Positions 16,561 through 24,597 of a stretch of 64,000 nt of DNA are shown here, one piece after another (position 1 is the stretch's first letter; each line of letters begins with the position of its first letter). The position numbers and the translations under genes were made by a program. A model generated the notes under the pieces. That model had not been told where the DNA came from, searched no databases, and worked only from the letters and a program-made list of their open reading frames with translations. The stretch spans positions 1 through 64,000 of the forward strand of contig JAEXYH010000099.1 of assembly GCA_023451735.1 (NCBI GenBank), given 5' to 3'. This stretch comes from Pseudomonadota bacterium. Its GTDB lineage: Bacteria > Pseudomonadota > Alphaproteobacteria > Rhizobiales > Rhizobiaceae.

Positions 16561-17702
16561 TGGAAACCGTTGACGGCATCGATCCTCTCACAGGCAAAGG
16601 CATCGCGATAGACATCGCCGATGGCATCATTTCCGCCATTCGCCCGGTTAAGGAAACAACCAAAGCCTATCTCTCGGCGGGACTGATCGACCTGCAGATC
16701 AACGGATTTCGGGGCTTCGACCTCAATGCGGGTGACTTGACGCCGGATACGGTGCTGTCGCTTTGCGAGGAGCTGCTGAGCGTCGGTGTCACGACCTGGT
16801 TGCCGACGATCATCACCGCGTCCGAAGCATCGGTTCTTCAGGCGCTGGACGCGATTGCCCGCGGACGGGCCGGACATCGGCTGATCGCGGAAATGGTTGC
16901 GGGCGTGCATGTGGAAGGGCCGTCGATCTCCGACAAGGACGGCCCACGCGGGGCGCATCCGCTCGCCCATGTGCGGCCACCCTCGATTGCAGAATTCACG
17001 CGCTGGCAAAAGGCGTCCGGTGACCTGGTCACGATGGTGACGTTGGCGCCGGAACATGCCGGCAGTCTCGACTATATCCGTGCGCTTGCCGGACGCGGGG
17101 TTCTCGTGGCTCTCGGTCACACGGCTGCGACGCCGGAGGAAATCCATGCGGCGGCCGAGGCCGGGGCGCAACTGTCCACCCATCTCGGCAATGGCGCTGC
17201 CGCCATGCTGCCTCGCCATCCGAATTTCATCTGGGCACAGCTTGCCGATGATCGGCTGACCGCGAGCTTCATCGCGGACGACTGGCATCTGCCGGCTGAC
17301 GCCTTCAAGGCCATGCTGCGTGCCAAGGGCATGGATCGCGCCCTTCTGGTCTCCGACATGGTGGCTTTGGCCGGCATGCCGCCGGGGCTTTACGACGAGG
17401 CGATCGGCGGCAGCGTCGAGGTTTCGCCGGAAGGCAGGATCAGCGTTGCCGGCACGCCTTATCTGGCGGGCGCCAGCCTGCCGCTTTCCGCAAATGTGGC
17501 GATTGCGGCGGAAATGGCGGGTATTTCGCTTGCCGATGCCTTGAGGCTGGCAACACAAAATCCAGGCCGGTTTCTTGGCGGGCGGGGCAGGCTTGATGTG
17601 GGCGCAAGGGCCGATCTCATTCGCTTCGACTGGTCGCAAGGAGCGCGCGACATCGCGGTTCGTGAAACCTGGGTGCACGGCGAAAAGGTTTTCAGCCGAT
17701 GA
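16560..17702 (+). CDS. nagA: N-acetylglucosamine-6-phosphate deacetylase
   Basis: 380-aa amidohydrolase of the NagA family. Seen in order: LSAGLIDLQINGFRGFDLN, HVEGPSISDKDGPRGAHP (metal-ligand Glu), VTLAPEHAG, GHTAATPEEIHAAAEAG and STHLGNGAAAM (metal-ligand histidines), and LLVSDMVALAGM with the catalytic Asp. It removes the acyl group from an N-acyl amino sugar 6-phosphate, feeding the NagB-like protein. The usual Asn after the TH motif is Gly in HLGNGAAAM versus HLYNAM, a modest deviation. It starts within the stop of the SIS gene and overlaps the ceramidase-like gene by 4 bp. Length matches NagA (about 380 aa). Confidence 0.88.
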   Translation: METVDGIDPLTGKGIAIDIADGIISAIRPVKETTKAYLSAGLIDLQINGFRGFDLNAGDLTPDTVLSLCEELLSVGVTTWLPTIITASEASVLQALDAIARGRAGHRLIAEMVAGVHVEGPSISDKDGPRGAHPLAHVRPPSIAEFTRWQKASGDLVTMVTLAPEHAGSLDYIRALAGRGVLVALGHTAATPEEIHAAAEAGAQLSTHLGNGAAAMLPRHPNFIWAQLADDRLTASFIADDWHLPADAFKAMLRAKGMDRALLVSDMVALAGMPPGLYDEAIGGSVEVSPEGRISVAGTPYLAGASLPLSANVAIAAEMAGISLADALRLATQNPGRFLGGRGRLDVGARADLIRFDWSQGARDIAVRETWVHGEKVFSR

Positions 17703-18949
17703 TCAAAGCCGGTGCCGCCGTTATCGATATCACGCCGCCACCGGGTCTTGCCATGTCGGGCTTTGCCGCGCGCAGCCTGCCGGCCAAGGGCGTGCATGAC
17801 GCGCTGACCGCGCGGGCGGTGGTCATCGACGATACGGCCGTTGTCGTGGCGGATGTCATCGGCATCGATGCGGGTATGAGTGCACGCATCCGGCAGCGCT
17901 GTGTCCTGCCGGCAGACAATGTCGTCGTAGCGGCGCTGCACAATCACGGCGGCCCGGTTTCCATGGCCGGACGGCTCGGCATTCCTGCCGATCCTGCCTA
18001 TCTGGAGCGGCTGGAAGACGCCTGCGTTGCGGCGATAGACAGGGCGGCGGCCCACCGGCGGCCCGCAACACTTTCCGTTGGGCAGGGCAGCGACCCGGGG
18101 ATAGCGCGCAATCGGCGCCATCCCGGCGGACCCGTGGACGCTTCCCTGCCGCTTTTACGGGTTCGTGGTGCAGAGGGTGACATGATCGCGCTGGTCACGG
18201 CCTATGCCTGCCATCCGGTCGTGCTTTCCGCCGACAATCTGCTCTGGACTGCCGACTATCCGCATTTTGCGCGGAGGGCGCTGGAGGAGGCCTATCCCGG
18301 TGCCGTCGCCTTGTTCATGACCGGATGTGCCGGGGATGCCAATACCGGCCATTCCGCCCACGCCTCGATGTCTCTCGGAGCCAATCCCGACCGCAGCTTT
18401 GCGGCTGCGGAACGGAGCGGCAGAGCAGTGGCGGAGGCCGCACTGGCGGCGGAAGAGCATGTTGTTGCCGGTGATGCGCGTGCTCTCAACGGCGCCGTTG
18501 CGCTTGGCTTCGAGCGTCGGGAGCGCCAAGCGGCTGCAGACCTCGAACAAGGCTGGCGGCGCGAGGCGATCGATGCCGAGCCAGCCCGCAAGAGCCTGCT
18601 CGGTTTCTGGGCAGACTGGGCGGGGAAAATTGCACCGGCTATTCCCGAACCGCTCGTTGCCCGCATCACCGTTCTGGACTGGTGCGGCGTGCCGGTCGTG
18701 GCTCTGCCGGGCGAGATTTTCGCAGAGACTGCGCTTACCATCCGATCGGCGCTCGGGCCCGCAAAGCCGGCTTTCATCGTAGGTTTTGCCGATGACAATC
18801 CCGGTTACATCCCGCCAGCGAGCGAGTTCGCTTACGGCGGCTACGAAGTCGATGAAGCGCATCGGTATTACGGGTTGCCGATGACATTTGCGCCTGGTTC
18901 GGCAGAGGCGATTGCCGATTGCGCGCTTGGCTTCTTGAAGGGCGATTGA
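17699..18949 (+). CDS. Neutral/alkaline ceramidase-like hydrolase without signal peptide
   Basis: 416 aa, matching the N-terminal catalytic domain of neutral/alkaline non-lysosomal ceramidases. Apparent zinc-site elements are conserved: AALHNHGGP (His81/His83), YACHPVV with His172 and SADNLLWTADYPHF, the Glu of ALPGEIFAETAL, and the Tyr region FADDNPGYIPPASEFAYGGYE. Known ceramidases hydrolyse the N-acyl bond of ceramide and are exported, about 650 aa with a C-terminal Ig-like domain. This protein lacks both the signal peptide and that domain, so it should be cytoplasmic. Lying between nagA and a sugar importer, it may cleave an N-acyl or amide bond in an imported amino sugar derivative. That is inference; the substrate is unknown. 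Confidence 0.78.
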   Translation: MIKAGAAVIDITPPPGLAMSGFAARSLPAKGVHDALTARAVVIDDTAVVVADVIGIDAGMSARIRQRCVLPADNVVVAALHNHGGPVSMAGRLGIPADPAYLERLEDACVAAIDRAAAHRRPATLSVGQGSDPGIARNRRHPGGPVDASLPLLRVRGAEGDMIALVTAYACHPVVLSADNLLWTADYPHFARRALEEAYPGAVALFMTGCAGDANTGHSAHASMSLGANPDRSFAAAERSGRAVAEAALAAEEHVVAGDARALNGAVALGFERRERQAAADLEQGWRREAIDAEPARKSLLGFWADWAGKIAPAIPEPLVARITVLDWCGVPVVALPGEIFAETALTIRSALGPAKPAFIVGFADDNPGYIPPASEFAYGGYEVDEAHRYYGLPMTFAPGSAEAIADCALGFLKGD

Positions 18950-18996
18950 AGACGGAAAAACGTGATCTGCGGCGGCCAACAGAAGCCATCCAATGC

Positions 18997-19027
18997 TTGA
19001 CACGCAACCGGTTGCATGAGAGTTTTT
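18997..19027 (+). promoter_or_regulatory. Promoter box with operator palindrome (second copy)
   Basis: TTGACA at 18997-19002 is followed by CACGCAACCGGTTGCATG (19001-19018). This differs from the 14883-14900 palindrome at a single position and keeps the 12-bp core GCAACCGGTTGC. It lies 36 bp before the binding-protein ATG at 19054. The copy indicates that the transporter operon and the nag-type operon answer to the same LacI repressor. Confidence 0.75.
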
Positions 19028-19053
19028 TGTTAACAAAGATAAGGGAACAGGAC

Positions 19054-20358
19054 ATGAAACACGCATCAGCAAAGACCAGAATTTCCACCCGCGCGCTGCT
19101 CATCAGCACGGCGTTTGTTGGCTCGCTTCTTTCCGGCGTGGTGTCCGCATCGGCGGAAACGCTCACCGTGTGGAGCGGCTATCCGGAAATGGCGCCGTTT
19201 TACGAACATGTCGCGCAGGGCATGAAGGCAAGCCATCCCGATCTCGACGTCAAGGTGGAGGCGATCGCGCTTCGCGAGCATGAAAAGCGCGTTGCGCTGG
19301 GGCTGACCGGTGGTGGCCAGGATGGTGTGACGATCATCGAACTGTCCGGCTCGACCGCGACCCGTTACCTCGAAAACGATCTGCTGCCGGAAGCCAGCGA
19401 TGACGTTTCGGCCTTCGTCAAGGACGAGAAGAATTTCAGCAAATTCTTCAGCGATAGCGCGAGCTATGACGGTACGGTCTATGGCGTACCGCTGTTCCGC
19501 GGCCAGGGTTCGCTTTACTACAATACCGAGATGTTTGCGGCCGCCGGCCTGACCGCGCCGCCGAAGACGATGGAAGAATATTCCGCCTATGCGGAAAAAC
19601 TGACCAAGCGCGATGCATCCGGCAAGGCGACCGTTTCCGGCTGGAGCCTGCGCCTTTCCGGTGGCGGTCAGGGTATTGCTGAAAAGTTCTGGACCAACCT
19701 GCATCAGTTCGGCGGAGCCATTCTGGTTCCGGCCGGCGACGGCAAATGGAAGCCGGATTTTGCCAACGAAGCCGGGCGCGATGCGCTGAAGCAGTACTTG
19801 GCCAACATCTTCACGGCAAAGACCGTGTCGCCGGAAATGCCGGCCGATGCCGATGCCTTCGAGCGCGGCCAGACCGCCATGTTCATTCGTGAATCCTGGG
19901 TGATTGGAGATATCGCCAAGAAGGCTCCGGATCTGAAGTATGCGACTGCACCGCTGCCGAAGGGCTCGATCGCTCTGCCGACCAATCTGTATGTCGCCGG
20001 TGAAGAGGCCGATATCGGCTGGGAATTCGCGCAGGCTGCAAATTCGCCGGAAAACCTTGTCTGGCTCCTGGAAAATGTCGGCTGGCTGCCGAACCGTTCC
20101 GGCGTGGACTATACCAGCGTAACCAGCAAGCAGCCTGCTTTCGCAGCGTTCGTCGATTATCCGCAGGGTTATGAATTCTTCACGCTCCCGGCGATCGGCC
20201 CGATCGAGGAAGTGCTGACCCGTGTTGCGGCTCAGCTGGTTATCGCTTTCGGGGATGCATCGATGGCATCCGATGATACCAAGATCGATGCCTTCCTCAA
20301 GAAGGCGAGCGACGAAGTTGTCGCCATTCTCGATCGTGAAGGCCTCGCGGCGAAATAA
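19054..20358 (+). CDS. ABC transporter substrate-binding protein, family 1 (CUT1 sugar type)
   Basis: 434-aa periplasmic sugar-binding protein. It has a long Sec signal (about 1-34) ending in VVSASAE. The mature part starts ETLTVWSGYPEM and includes VYGVPLFRGQGSLYYNTEMF, a UgpB/MalE-like signature. The ATG at 19054 follows AAGGGAACAG; the longer frame upstream would read through the operator palindrome. It is the first gene of the transporter operon. Context with nag-type, epimerase and uronate genes points to an amino sugar- or uronate-containing oligosaccharide as ligand. Confidence 0.88.
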   Translation: MKHASAKTRISTRALLISTAFVGSLLSGVVSASAETLTVWSGYPEMAPFYEHVAQGMKASHPDLDVKVEAIALREHEKRVALGLTGGGQDGVTIIELSGSTATRYLENDLLPEASDDVSAFVKDEKNFSKFFSDSASYDGTVYGVPLFRGQGSLYYNTEMFAAAGLTAPPKTMEEYSAYAEKLTKRDASGKATVSGWSLRLSGGGQGIAEKFWTNLHQFGGAILVPAGDGKWKPDFANEAGRDALKQYLANIFTAKTVSPEMPADADAFERGQTAMFIRESWVIGDIAKKAPDLKYATAPLPKGSIALPTNLYVAGEEADIGWEFAQAANSPENLVWLLENVGWLPNRSGVDYTSVTSKQPAFAAFVDYPQGYEFFTLPAIGPIEEVLTRVAAQLVIAFGDASMASDDTKIDAFLKKASDEVVAILDREGLAAK

Positions 20359-20387
20359 TCGCCGGCGGCTTCGTCAATCGTGTCTTT

Positions 20388-20414
20388 CGGGGCTTCCTTG
20401 TCTGGATTGCCCCG
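20388..20414. other. Intercistronic hairpin behind the binding-protein gene
   Basis: CGGGGC (20388-20393) and GCCCCG (20409-20414) pair across a 15-nt loop, 30 nt after the binding-protein stop and before the first permease gene. No U-tract follows, so it resembles an mRNA stabiliser or weak attenuator rather than a full terminator. Confidence 0.5.
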
Positions 20415-20466
20415 GAAGATTCATCCCGAATATTCAAGGGTCCGATCGCATGTCGGCCGACCCCTC

Positions 20467-21375
20467 ATGTCTACAGGCCAAGTCAGAATGCTGAAGCGCA
20501 AGAGATTCATCTTTGCGATGCTCGCGATCCTGCCGACACTGGCGATCTTCGCTTATGTGCGGCTCTATCCGATTGCCGACACGTTGAGGCTCAGCCTTTA
20601 CCAGTGGAATATCCTGTCGAAGAACAAGCCTTTCATCGGGCTTGCGAATTTCCGCGAGCTGATGGGCGATCACCTGTTTCTCGACGCGCTGATCAATACG
20701 ACGATCATCGCTTTCGGGGTGCTGGCGCTGACGATCCCGATGGCTCTTGTCATTGCTGCGCTGATCTTCCACCGCACGCGCTCCAGAATGGCGGGTTTCT
20801 ACGAGACTGCCGTATTCATCCCGCATGTGGTCTCGCTCGTGCCTGCCGCCATGGCCTGGAAATGGATTTTCGATGCACGGCTCGGGCCGCTCAATGCGCT
20901 GCTCGATTTCTTCGGTATTCCGATGCAGAACTGGCTGTTCGATCCGGTTCTGTCCGTCATCTGCATCATCGTGCTCTGCTCGTGGCAGGCGCTGGGGTAT
21001 GCCGTGCTGATCTATCTCGTCGGCTTCAAGAACCTGCCGGTCTCGCTTTATGAAGCGGCCAAGCTGGACGGTGCTTCGGGCCGCCAGAGTTTCTGGCATC
21101 TGTCGATCCCGATGCTGAAGCCGATCACGCTCTATGTCTCGGTCGTCACGCTGGTCTCCGGTTTCAATGTCTATGCGCAGGCCTTCGTGCTTGCCTCCGA
21201 TGCGCAGGGCGCGCCGGGCCGGCAGGTTCGCGTGCTCGTGCTCGACATGCTGGAAAACAGTTTCCGCAATTATCGCGTCGGCTATGCCGCATCCGAAGCG
21301 GTGGTGCTTCTGGTGATCGTGCTTACGCTGACGCTCATCCAGTTCTCGATTTTGCGGGAAAAGGGCAAATCATGA
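20467..21375 (+). CDS. CUT1 sugar ABC transporter permease (MalF/UgpA type)
   Basis: 302-aa inner-membrane protein with six predicted helices, beginning RKRFIFAMLAILPTLAIFAY. The cytoplasmic EAA loop is conserved (LYEAAKLDGASGRQSFWHLSIP). The start is uncertain: ATG at 20467 or ATG at 20488 (MLKRKRF), neither with a strong ribosome-binding site. It overlaps the next permease gene by 4 bp (ATGA). Confidence 0.88.
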   Translation: MSTGQVRMLKRKRFIFAMLAILPTLAIFAYVRLYPIADTLRLSLYQWNILSKNKPFIGLANFRELMGDHLFLDALINTTIIAFGVLALTIPMALVIAALIFHRTRSRMAGFYETAVFIPHVVSLVPAAMAWKWIFDARLGPLNALLDFFGIPMQNWLFDPVLSVICIIVLCSWQALGYAVLIYLVGFKNLPVSLYEAAKLDGASGRQSFWHLSIPMLKPITLYVSVVTLVSGFNVYAQAFVLASDAQGAPGRQVRVLVLDMLENSFRNYRVGYAASEAVVLLVIVLTLTLIQFSILREKGKS

Positions 21376-22265
21376 CCATGGACACGATGCGCACCCTCGA
21401 ACCGACCGCGGAAGAGCTTGCAGAAGGCCAGCAGCTTCGCCGCAAGAAGAAGCTGACCAATCTGGCGATCGACGCATTCCTGATCGTTGTGTCGATCCTG
21501 ATGCTTCTGCCGCTGGTTTTTCTCGTCGCCAACGCCTTCAAGACGCCGGCGGAAATGCTCAGCTGGCCGCCGACCATCATTCCGCGTGACCCGACGATCG
21601 CCAATTTTTCGGCTGTTCTCGGCGACACGCCGCTCCTGCGCTGGATCGGCAACAGCATCGCTTTTGCGGTGCTCTCGACCATCGCGATCGTGGCGACCTC
21701 CGCCATTGCCGGTTACGTTTTCGGAAAATTCCGTTTCCGCACGATGAACATCCTCTTTGCACTGTTTCTGGCAACCGCGATCGTGCCGTTCGAAGTCTAC
21801 ATGATCCCGCTGTATTTCCAGGCGAAGACCCTCGGCATTCTCAATTCACTCTGGGGCCTGCTGCTCGGCTATCTGGTGATGAGCTTCGGTATCTTTCTGG
21901 TCCGCCAGAATGTCATTCACTCGATCCCAGACGAGTTGCTGGAGGCTGCGCGTATCGACGGCGCCGGTGAGTTCTGGATCTTCTTCCGCATCGTTTTGCC
22001 GCTGCTGCGCGGCGCGCTGGGTGCGCTTGCCGTGCTCGCCTTCTTCCAGGCTTGGACAGCGTTTGCCTGGCCGATGATCGTTGCCACGACCCGGTCGAGC
22101 TACACGATCGAGGTGGGGCTGGCGCTGTTTCAGACCGGCTTTACCGTCGATCTGGGCCGCCTCAGCGCCGCTTCCGCCACCGTGCTCATTCCGTCGATCC
22201 TGCTGTTCGTGCTGTTGCGTCGCAACTTCGTGCAGGGCGTCGCCAGCACCGGCCTCAAGGAATGA
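21372..22265 (+). CDS. CUT1 sugar ABC transporter permease (MalG/UgpE type)
   Basis: 297-aa membrane protein with a charged N-terminus and six helices from about residue 35. The EAA motif reads LLEAARIDGAGEFWIFFRIVLP, and the C-terminus VQGVASTGLKE is typical for MalG-type subunits. It partners the preceding permease and shares 4-bp overlaps with both neighbours, so all are translated in one coupled unit. Confidence 0.9.
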   Translation: MTMDTMRTLEPTAEELAEGQQLRRKKKLTNLAIDAFLIVVSILMLLPLVFLVANAFKTPAEMLSWPPTIIPRDPTIANFSAVLGDTPLLRWIGNSIAFAVLSTIAIVATSAIAGYVFGKFRFRTMNILFALFLATAIVPFEVYMIPLYFQAKTLGILNSLWGLLLGYLVMSFGIFLVRQNVIHSIPDELLEAARIDGAGEFWIFFRIVLPLLRGALGALAVLAFFQAWTAFAWPMIVATTRSSYTIEVGLALFQTGFTVDLGRLSAASATVLIPSILLFVLLRRNFVQGVASTGLKE

Positions 22266-23494
22266 CGGAAATGGCGTTTTTCCATGCGGCGCGGCGGGAT
22301 TATGTCGCCGCCAATGCCGGCACGCTTTACTGGATGTTGCAACGACCGGCGCTTGGTGGTGGATTTCTCAACACCAAGCAGAACAGCCTGACTTGCAAGG
22401 ATTACGGCACAGAAGACGGCATTCGTGGCCCGGATTATATCTATGGCTGGATCCAGGGCCGGGGTCTGGAGGCGTTGGTCGGGCATGCGCAGTTTCTTGA
22501 CGAGGAACTGCCGCCGCTTGCCGAAAAGCTCGATGCCGTAGGCCGCCGTCTCTATGGCCTGCTTGCCGGCCTGCTCGAGTCGGATGGGCATGCGTATTTC
22601 TGCTACGACCGTGACATGCGGCCCGTCTATGCCGATGCGGCGGGTGCGATCCATCAGCAGCAGCGAGAGGGCTTGATCTACAGCTATTCGGACGCCTTTG
22701 TCGCCAAGGGGCTGATCGCTGCCGCCAGCCGCTATGGCCTCTCCGATTTCGCTGACCATCTCGCTTATTTCGACCGGGTCGTGGCGGCGATCGAGGACGG
22801 GCGTTTCCAGATGGATGAACGCCGGCCTCTGTCGCATGACAGTATCGCCTTGCAGGGCGATGATTTCGGGCCGCGGATGATCCTGCTCGGTGCTGCCGGC
22901 ATGTTGAAGCGTTTTGGTCACGGCGACCGTCTCGGCTATGCGGATCGTTTCATCGCGCATGTCATGGAGCGGCATTTCGATGAGGCCACCGGCCTGCTGC
23001 GCAATGTACCCGGAGAAGATCTTTGCAATGTTGGCCACGGGATCGAGTTCGTCGGTTTCGTGCTCGACTATCTTGATGACGATGCCGATCCGGCATTGAT
23101 CGAAAAGCTGGAGCGCATTCTCGTCACGTCCTTCGACAATGGCTTCGTCGGGCCGGGAATTGTGCTGACCGTTTCGATCGCGACCGGCGAGCCGCAAAGC
23201 CCCTATTGCCCGTGGTGGTCGCTGCCGGAAACGATCCGCGCCGCAGCGCTTGTGCATGCGCGCACCCGCAGCGCGGAAAGCCTGCGGGTCTGGCAGGCGG
23301 CGCATGCGGCCTTCTTTAAACACTTTTGGCGTGGCACCCCGCCGATCGCCTATCAGACGATGACGACGGATGGGCCGGTGGATTTCGTGCCAGCCACGCC
23401 CGATCTCGATCCCGGTTATCACACCGGCCTCAGCCTGCTCGCGGCCATTCATGCCGCCGACACTCTGTCGCCCTCCACTCGAATTGCAAGGTAA
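22262..23494 (+). CDS. N-acylglucosamine 2-epimerase (AGE) family protein
   Basis: 410 aa, (alpha/alpha)6-barrel protein of the AGE/mannose isomerase family. Recognisable pieces are RGPDYIYGWIQGRGLEAL, LIYSYSDAFVAKGLIAAA, VGHGIEFVGFVLDYL (His-x-x-Glu) and PWWSLPETIRAAALV. Family members epimerise N-acylglucosamine to N-acylmannosamine or isomerise mannose and fructose; the exact reaction cannot be told from sequence. It starts with ATGA overlap after the permease gene and ends 4 bp before the ATPase gene, an unusual insertion of an enzyme between transporter genes. The start at 22262 rejects a long upstream extension lying inside the permease gene. Confidence 0.8.
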   Translation: MTEMAFFHAARRDYVAANAGTLYWMLQRPALGGGFLNTKQNSLTCKDYGTEDGIRGPDYIYGWIQGRGLEALVGHAQFLDEELPPLAEKLDAVGRRLYGLLAGLLESDGHAYFCYDRDMRPVYADAAGAIHQQQREGLIYSYSDAFVAKGLIAAASRYGLSDFADHLAYFDRVVAAIEDGRFQMDERRPLSHDSIALQGDDFGPRMILLGAAGMLKRFGHGDRLGYADRFIAHVMERHFDEATGLLRNVPGEDLCNVGHGIEFVGFVLDYLDDDADPALIEKLERILVTSFDNGFVGPGIVLTVSIATGEPQSPYCPWWSLPETIRAAALVHARTRSAESLRVWQAAHAAFFKHFWRGTPPIAYQTMTTDGPVDFVPATPDLDPGYHTGLSLLAAIHAADTLSPSTRIAR

Positions 23495-23498
23495 GACC

Positions 23499-24566
23499 AT
23501 GGCTTCAGTTGAAATCCAGAATGTTCGCAAGGCCTATGGCGACTTCGAGACCATCAAGGGCGTTTCCGTCGAGGTGCCGGATGGCGCTTTCGTTGTGCTG
23601 GTTGGTCCGTCCGGCTGCGGCAAGTCCACCCTCTTGCGCATGATCGCTGGACTGGAAGAGATCACAGGCGGCACGATCCGCATCGATGGCCGCGTCATCA
23701 ACGATGTCGAGCCGAAGAACCGCGACATCGCCATGGTGTTCCAGAACTATGCGCTTTACCCGCATATGACGATCGCCGAGAATATGGGCTTTTCGCTGCG
23801 CCTCGCCAAGAAATCCAGGGAGGAGATTGCCGAGCGTGTGAACGATGCCGCCCGCATTCTCGGGCTGACGGATTATCTGCAGCGCTATCCCAAGCAGCTT
23901 TCCGGCGGCCAGCGCCAGCGCGTTGCCATGGGGCGCGCCATCGTGCGCAATCCGAAGGTCTTCCTTTTCGACGAGCCGCTGTCCAACCTCGATGCCAAGC
24001 TGCGCGTGCAGATGCGCGCCGAGCTGAAGGATATTCACGCGCGGATCAAGACGACCACCGTCTACGTTACCCACGACCAGATCGAGGCGATGACCATGGC
24101 CGACAGGATCGTGGTCATGCGCGACGGCATCGTCGAGCAGGTCGGTGCGCCGCTCGATCTCTATGATCGGCCGGTCAACATGTTCGTTGCCAGCTTCATC
24201 GGCTCACCGTCGATGAATTTCATCACCGGCAAGCTTGGCGAGGACCGGATGTCGGTGATGACCGGGAACGGTGTTGCCCTGCCGCTCGGCAGAAACGTGT
24301 CCGGTACGCCGGGATCGGATGTCACCTATGGCATACGCCCGGAGCATCTGACCATCGCACAGGCAGAGGGCGGCATTCCGGTTACCGTCACCAATATCGA
24401 ACCCACCGGTGCCGAAACCTTCGTGCAGGGAACGGTGGACGGACAGAAGGTTTCCGCGCTTCTGCGCGAGCGCCTGTTCATCAAGACCGGCGAAGTGCTG
24501 AACCTCACCTTCCTGCCGACCAATGGCCATGTCTTCGATACCGCAAGCGGCATTCGTATCGATTGA
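23499..24566 (+). CDS. Sugar ABC transporter ATP-binding protein (MalK/UgpC family)
   Basis: 355-aa ATPase. Walker A GPSGCGKST, signature LSGGQRQR, Walker B VFLFDEPLSNLD and switch His in YVTHDQIEAMTMADR are all intact. A C-terminal OB-type TOBE domain (about 240-355, with GIRPEHL) matches MalK/UgpC, which often serve several CUT1 permeases and can be regulated through this domain. The start at 23499 follows AAGG. It is in the operon between the AGE and UxuB genes. Confidence 0.93.
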   Translation: MASVEIQNVRKAYGDFETIKGVSVEVPDGAFVVLVGPSGCGKSTLLRMIAGLEEITGGTIRIDGRVINDVEPKNRDIAMVFQNYALYPHMTIAENMGFSLRLAKKSREEIAERVNDAARILGLTDYLQRYPKQLSGGQRQRVAMGRAIVRNPKVFLFDEPLSNLDAKLRVQMRAELKDIHARIKTTTVYVTHDQIEAMTMADRIVVMRDGIVEQVGAPLDLYDRPVNMFVASFIGSPSMNFITGKLGEDRMSVMTGNGVALPLGRNVSGTPGSDVTYGIRPEHLTIAQAEGGIPVTVTNIEPTGAETFVQGTVDGQKVSALLRERLFIKTGEVLNLTFLPTNGHVFDTASGIRID

Positions 24567-24597
24567 TGATGCCTCTTGCAGTGAAGCTTGCATCCCC

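Noticed and set aside
16263..17678. 471-codon minus-strand open frame opposite nagA
   Set aside because: nagA motifs on the plus strand are unambiguous; the antisense product is His/Arg-rich without motifs.
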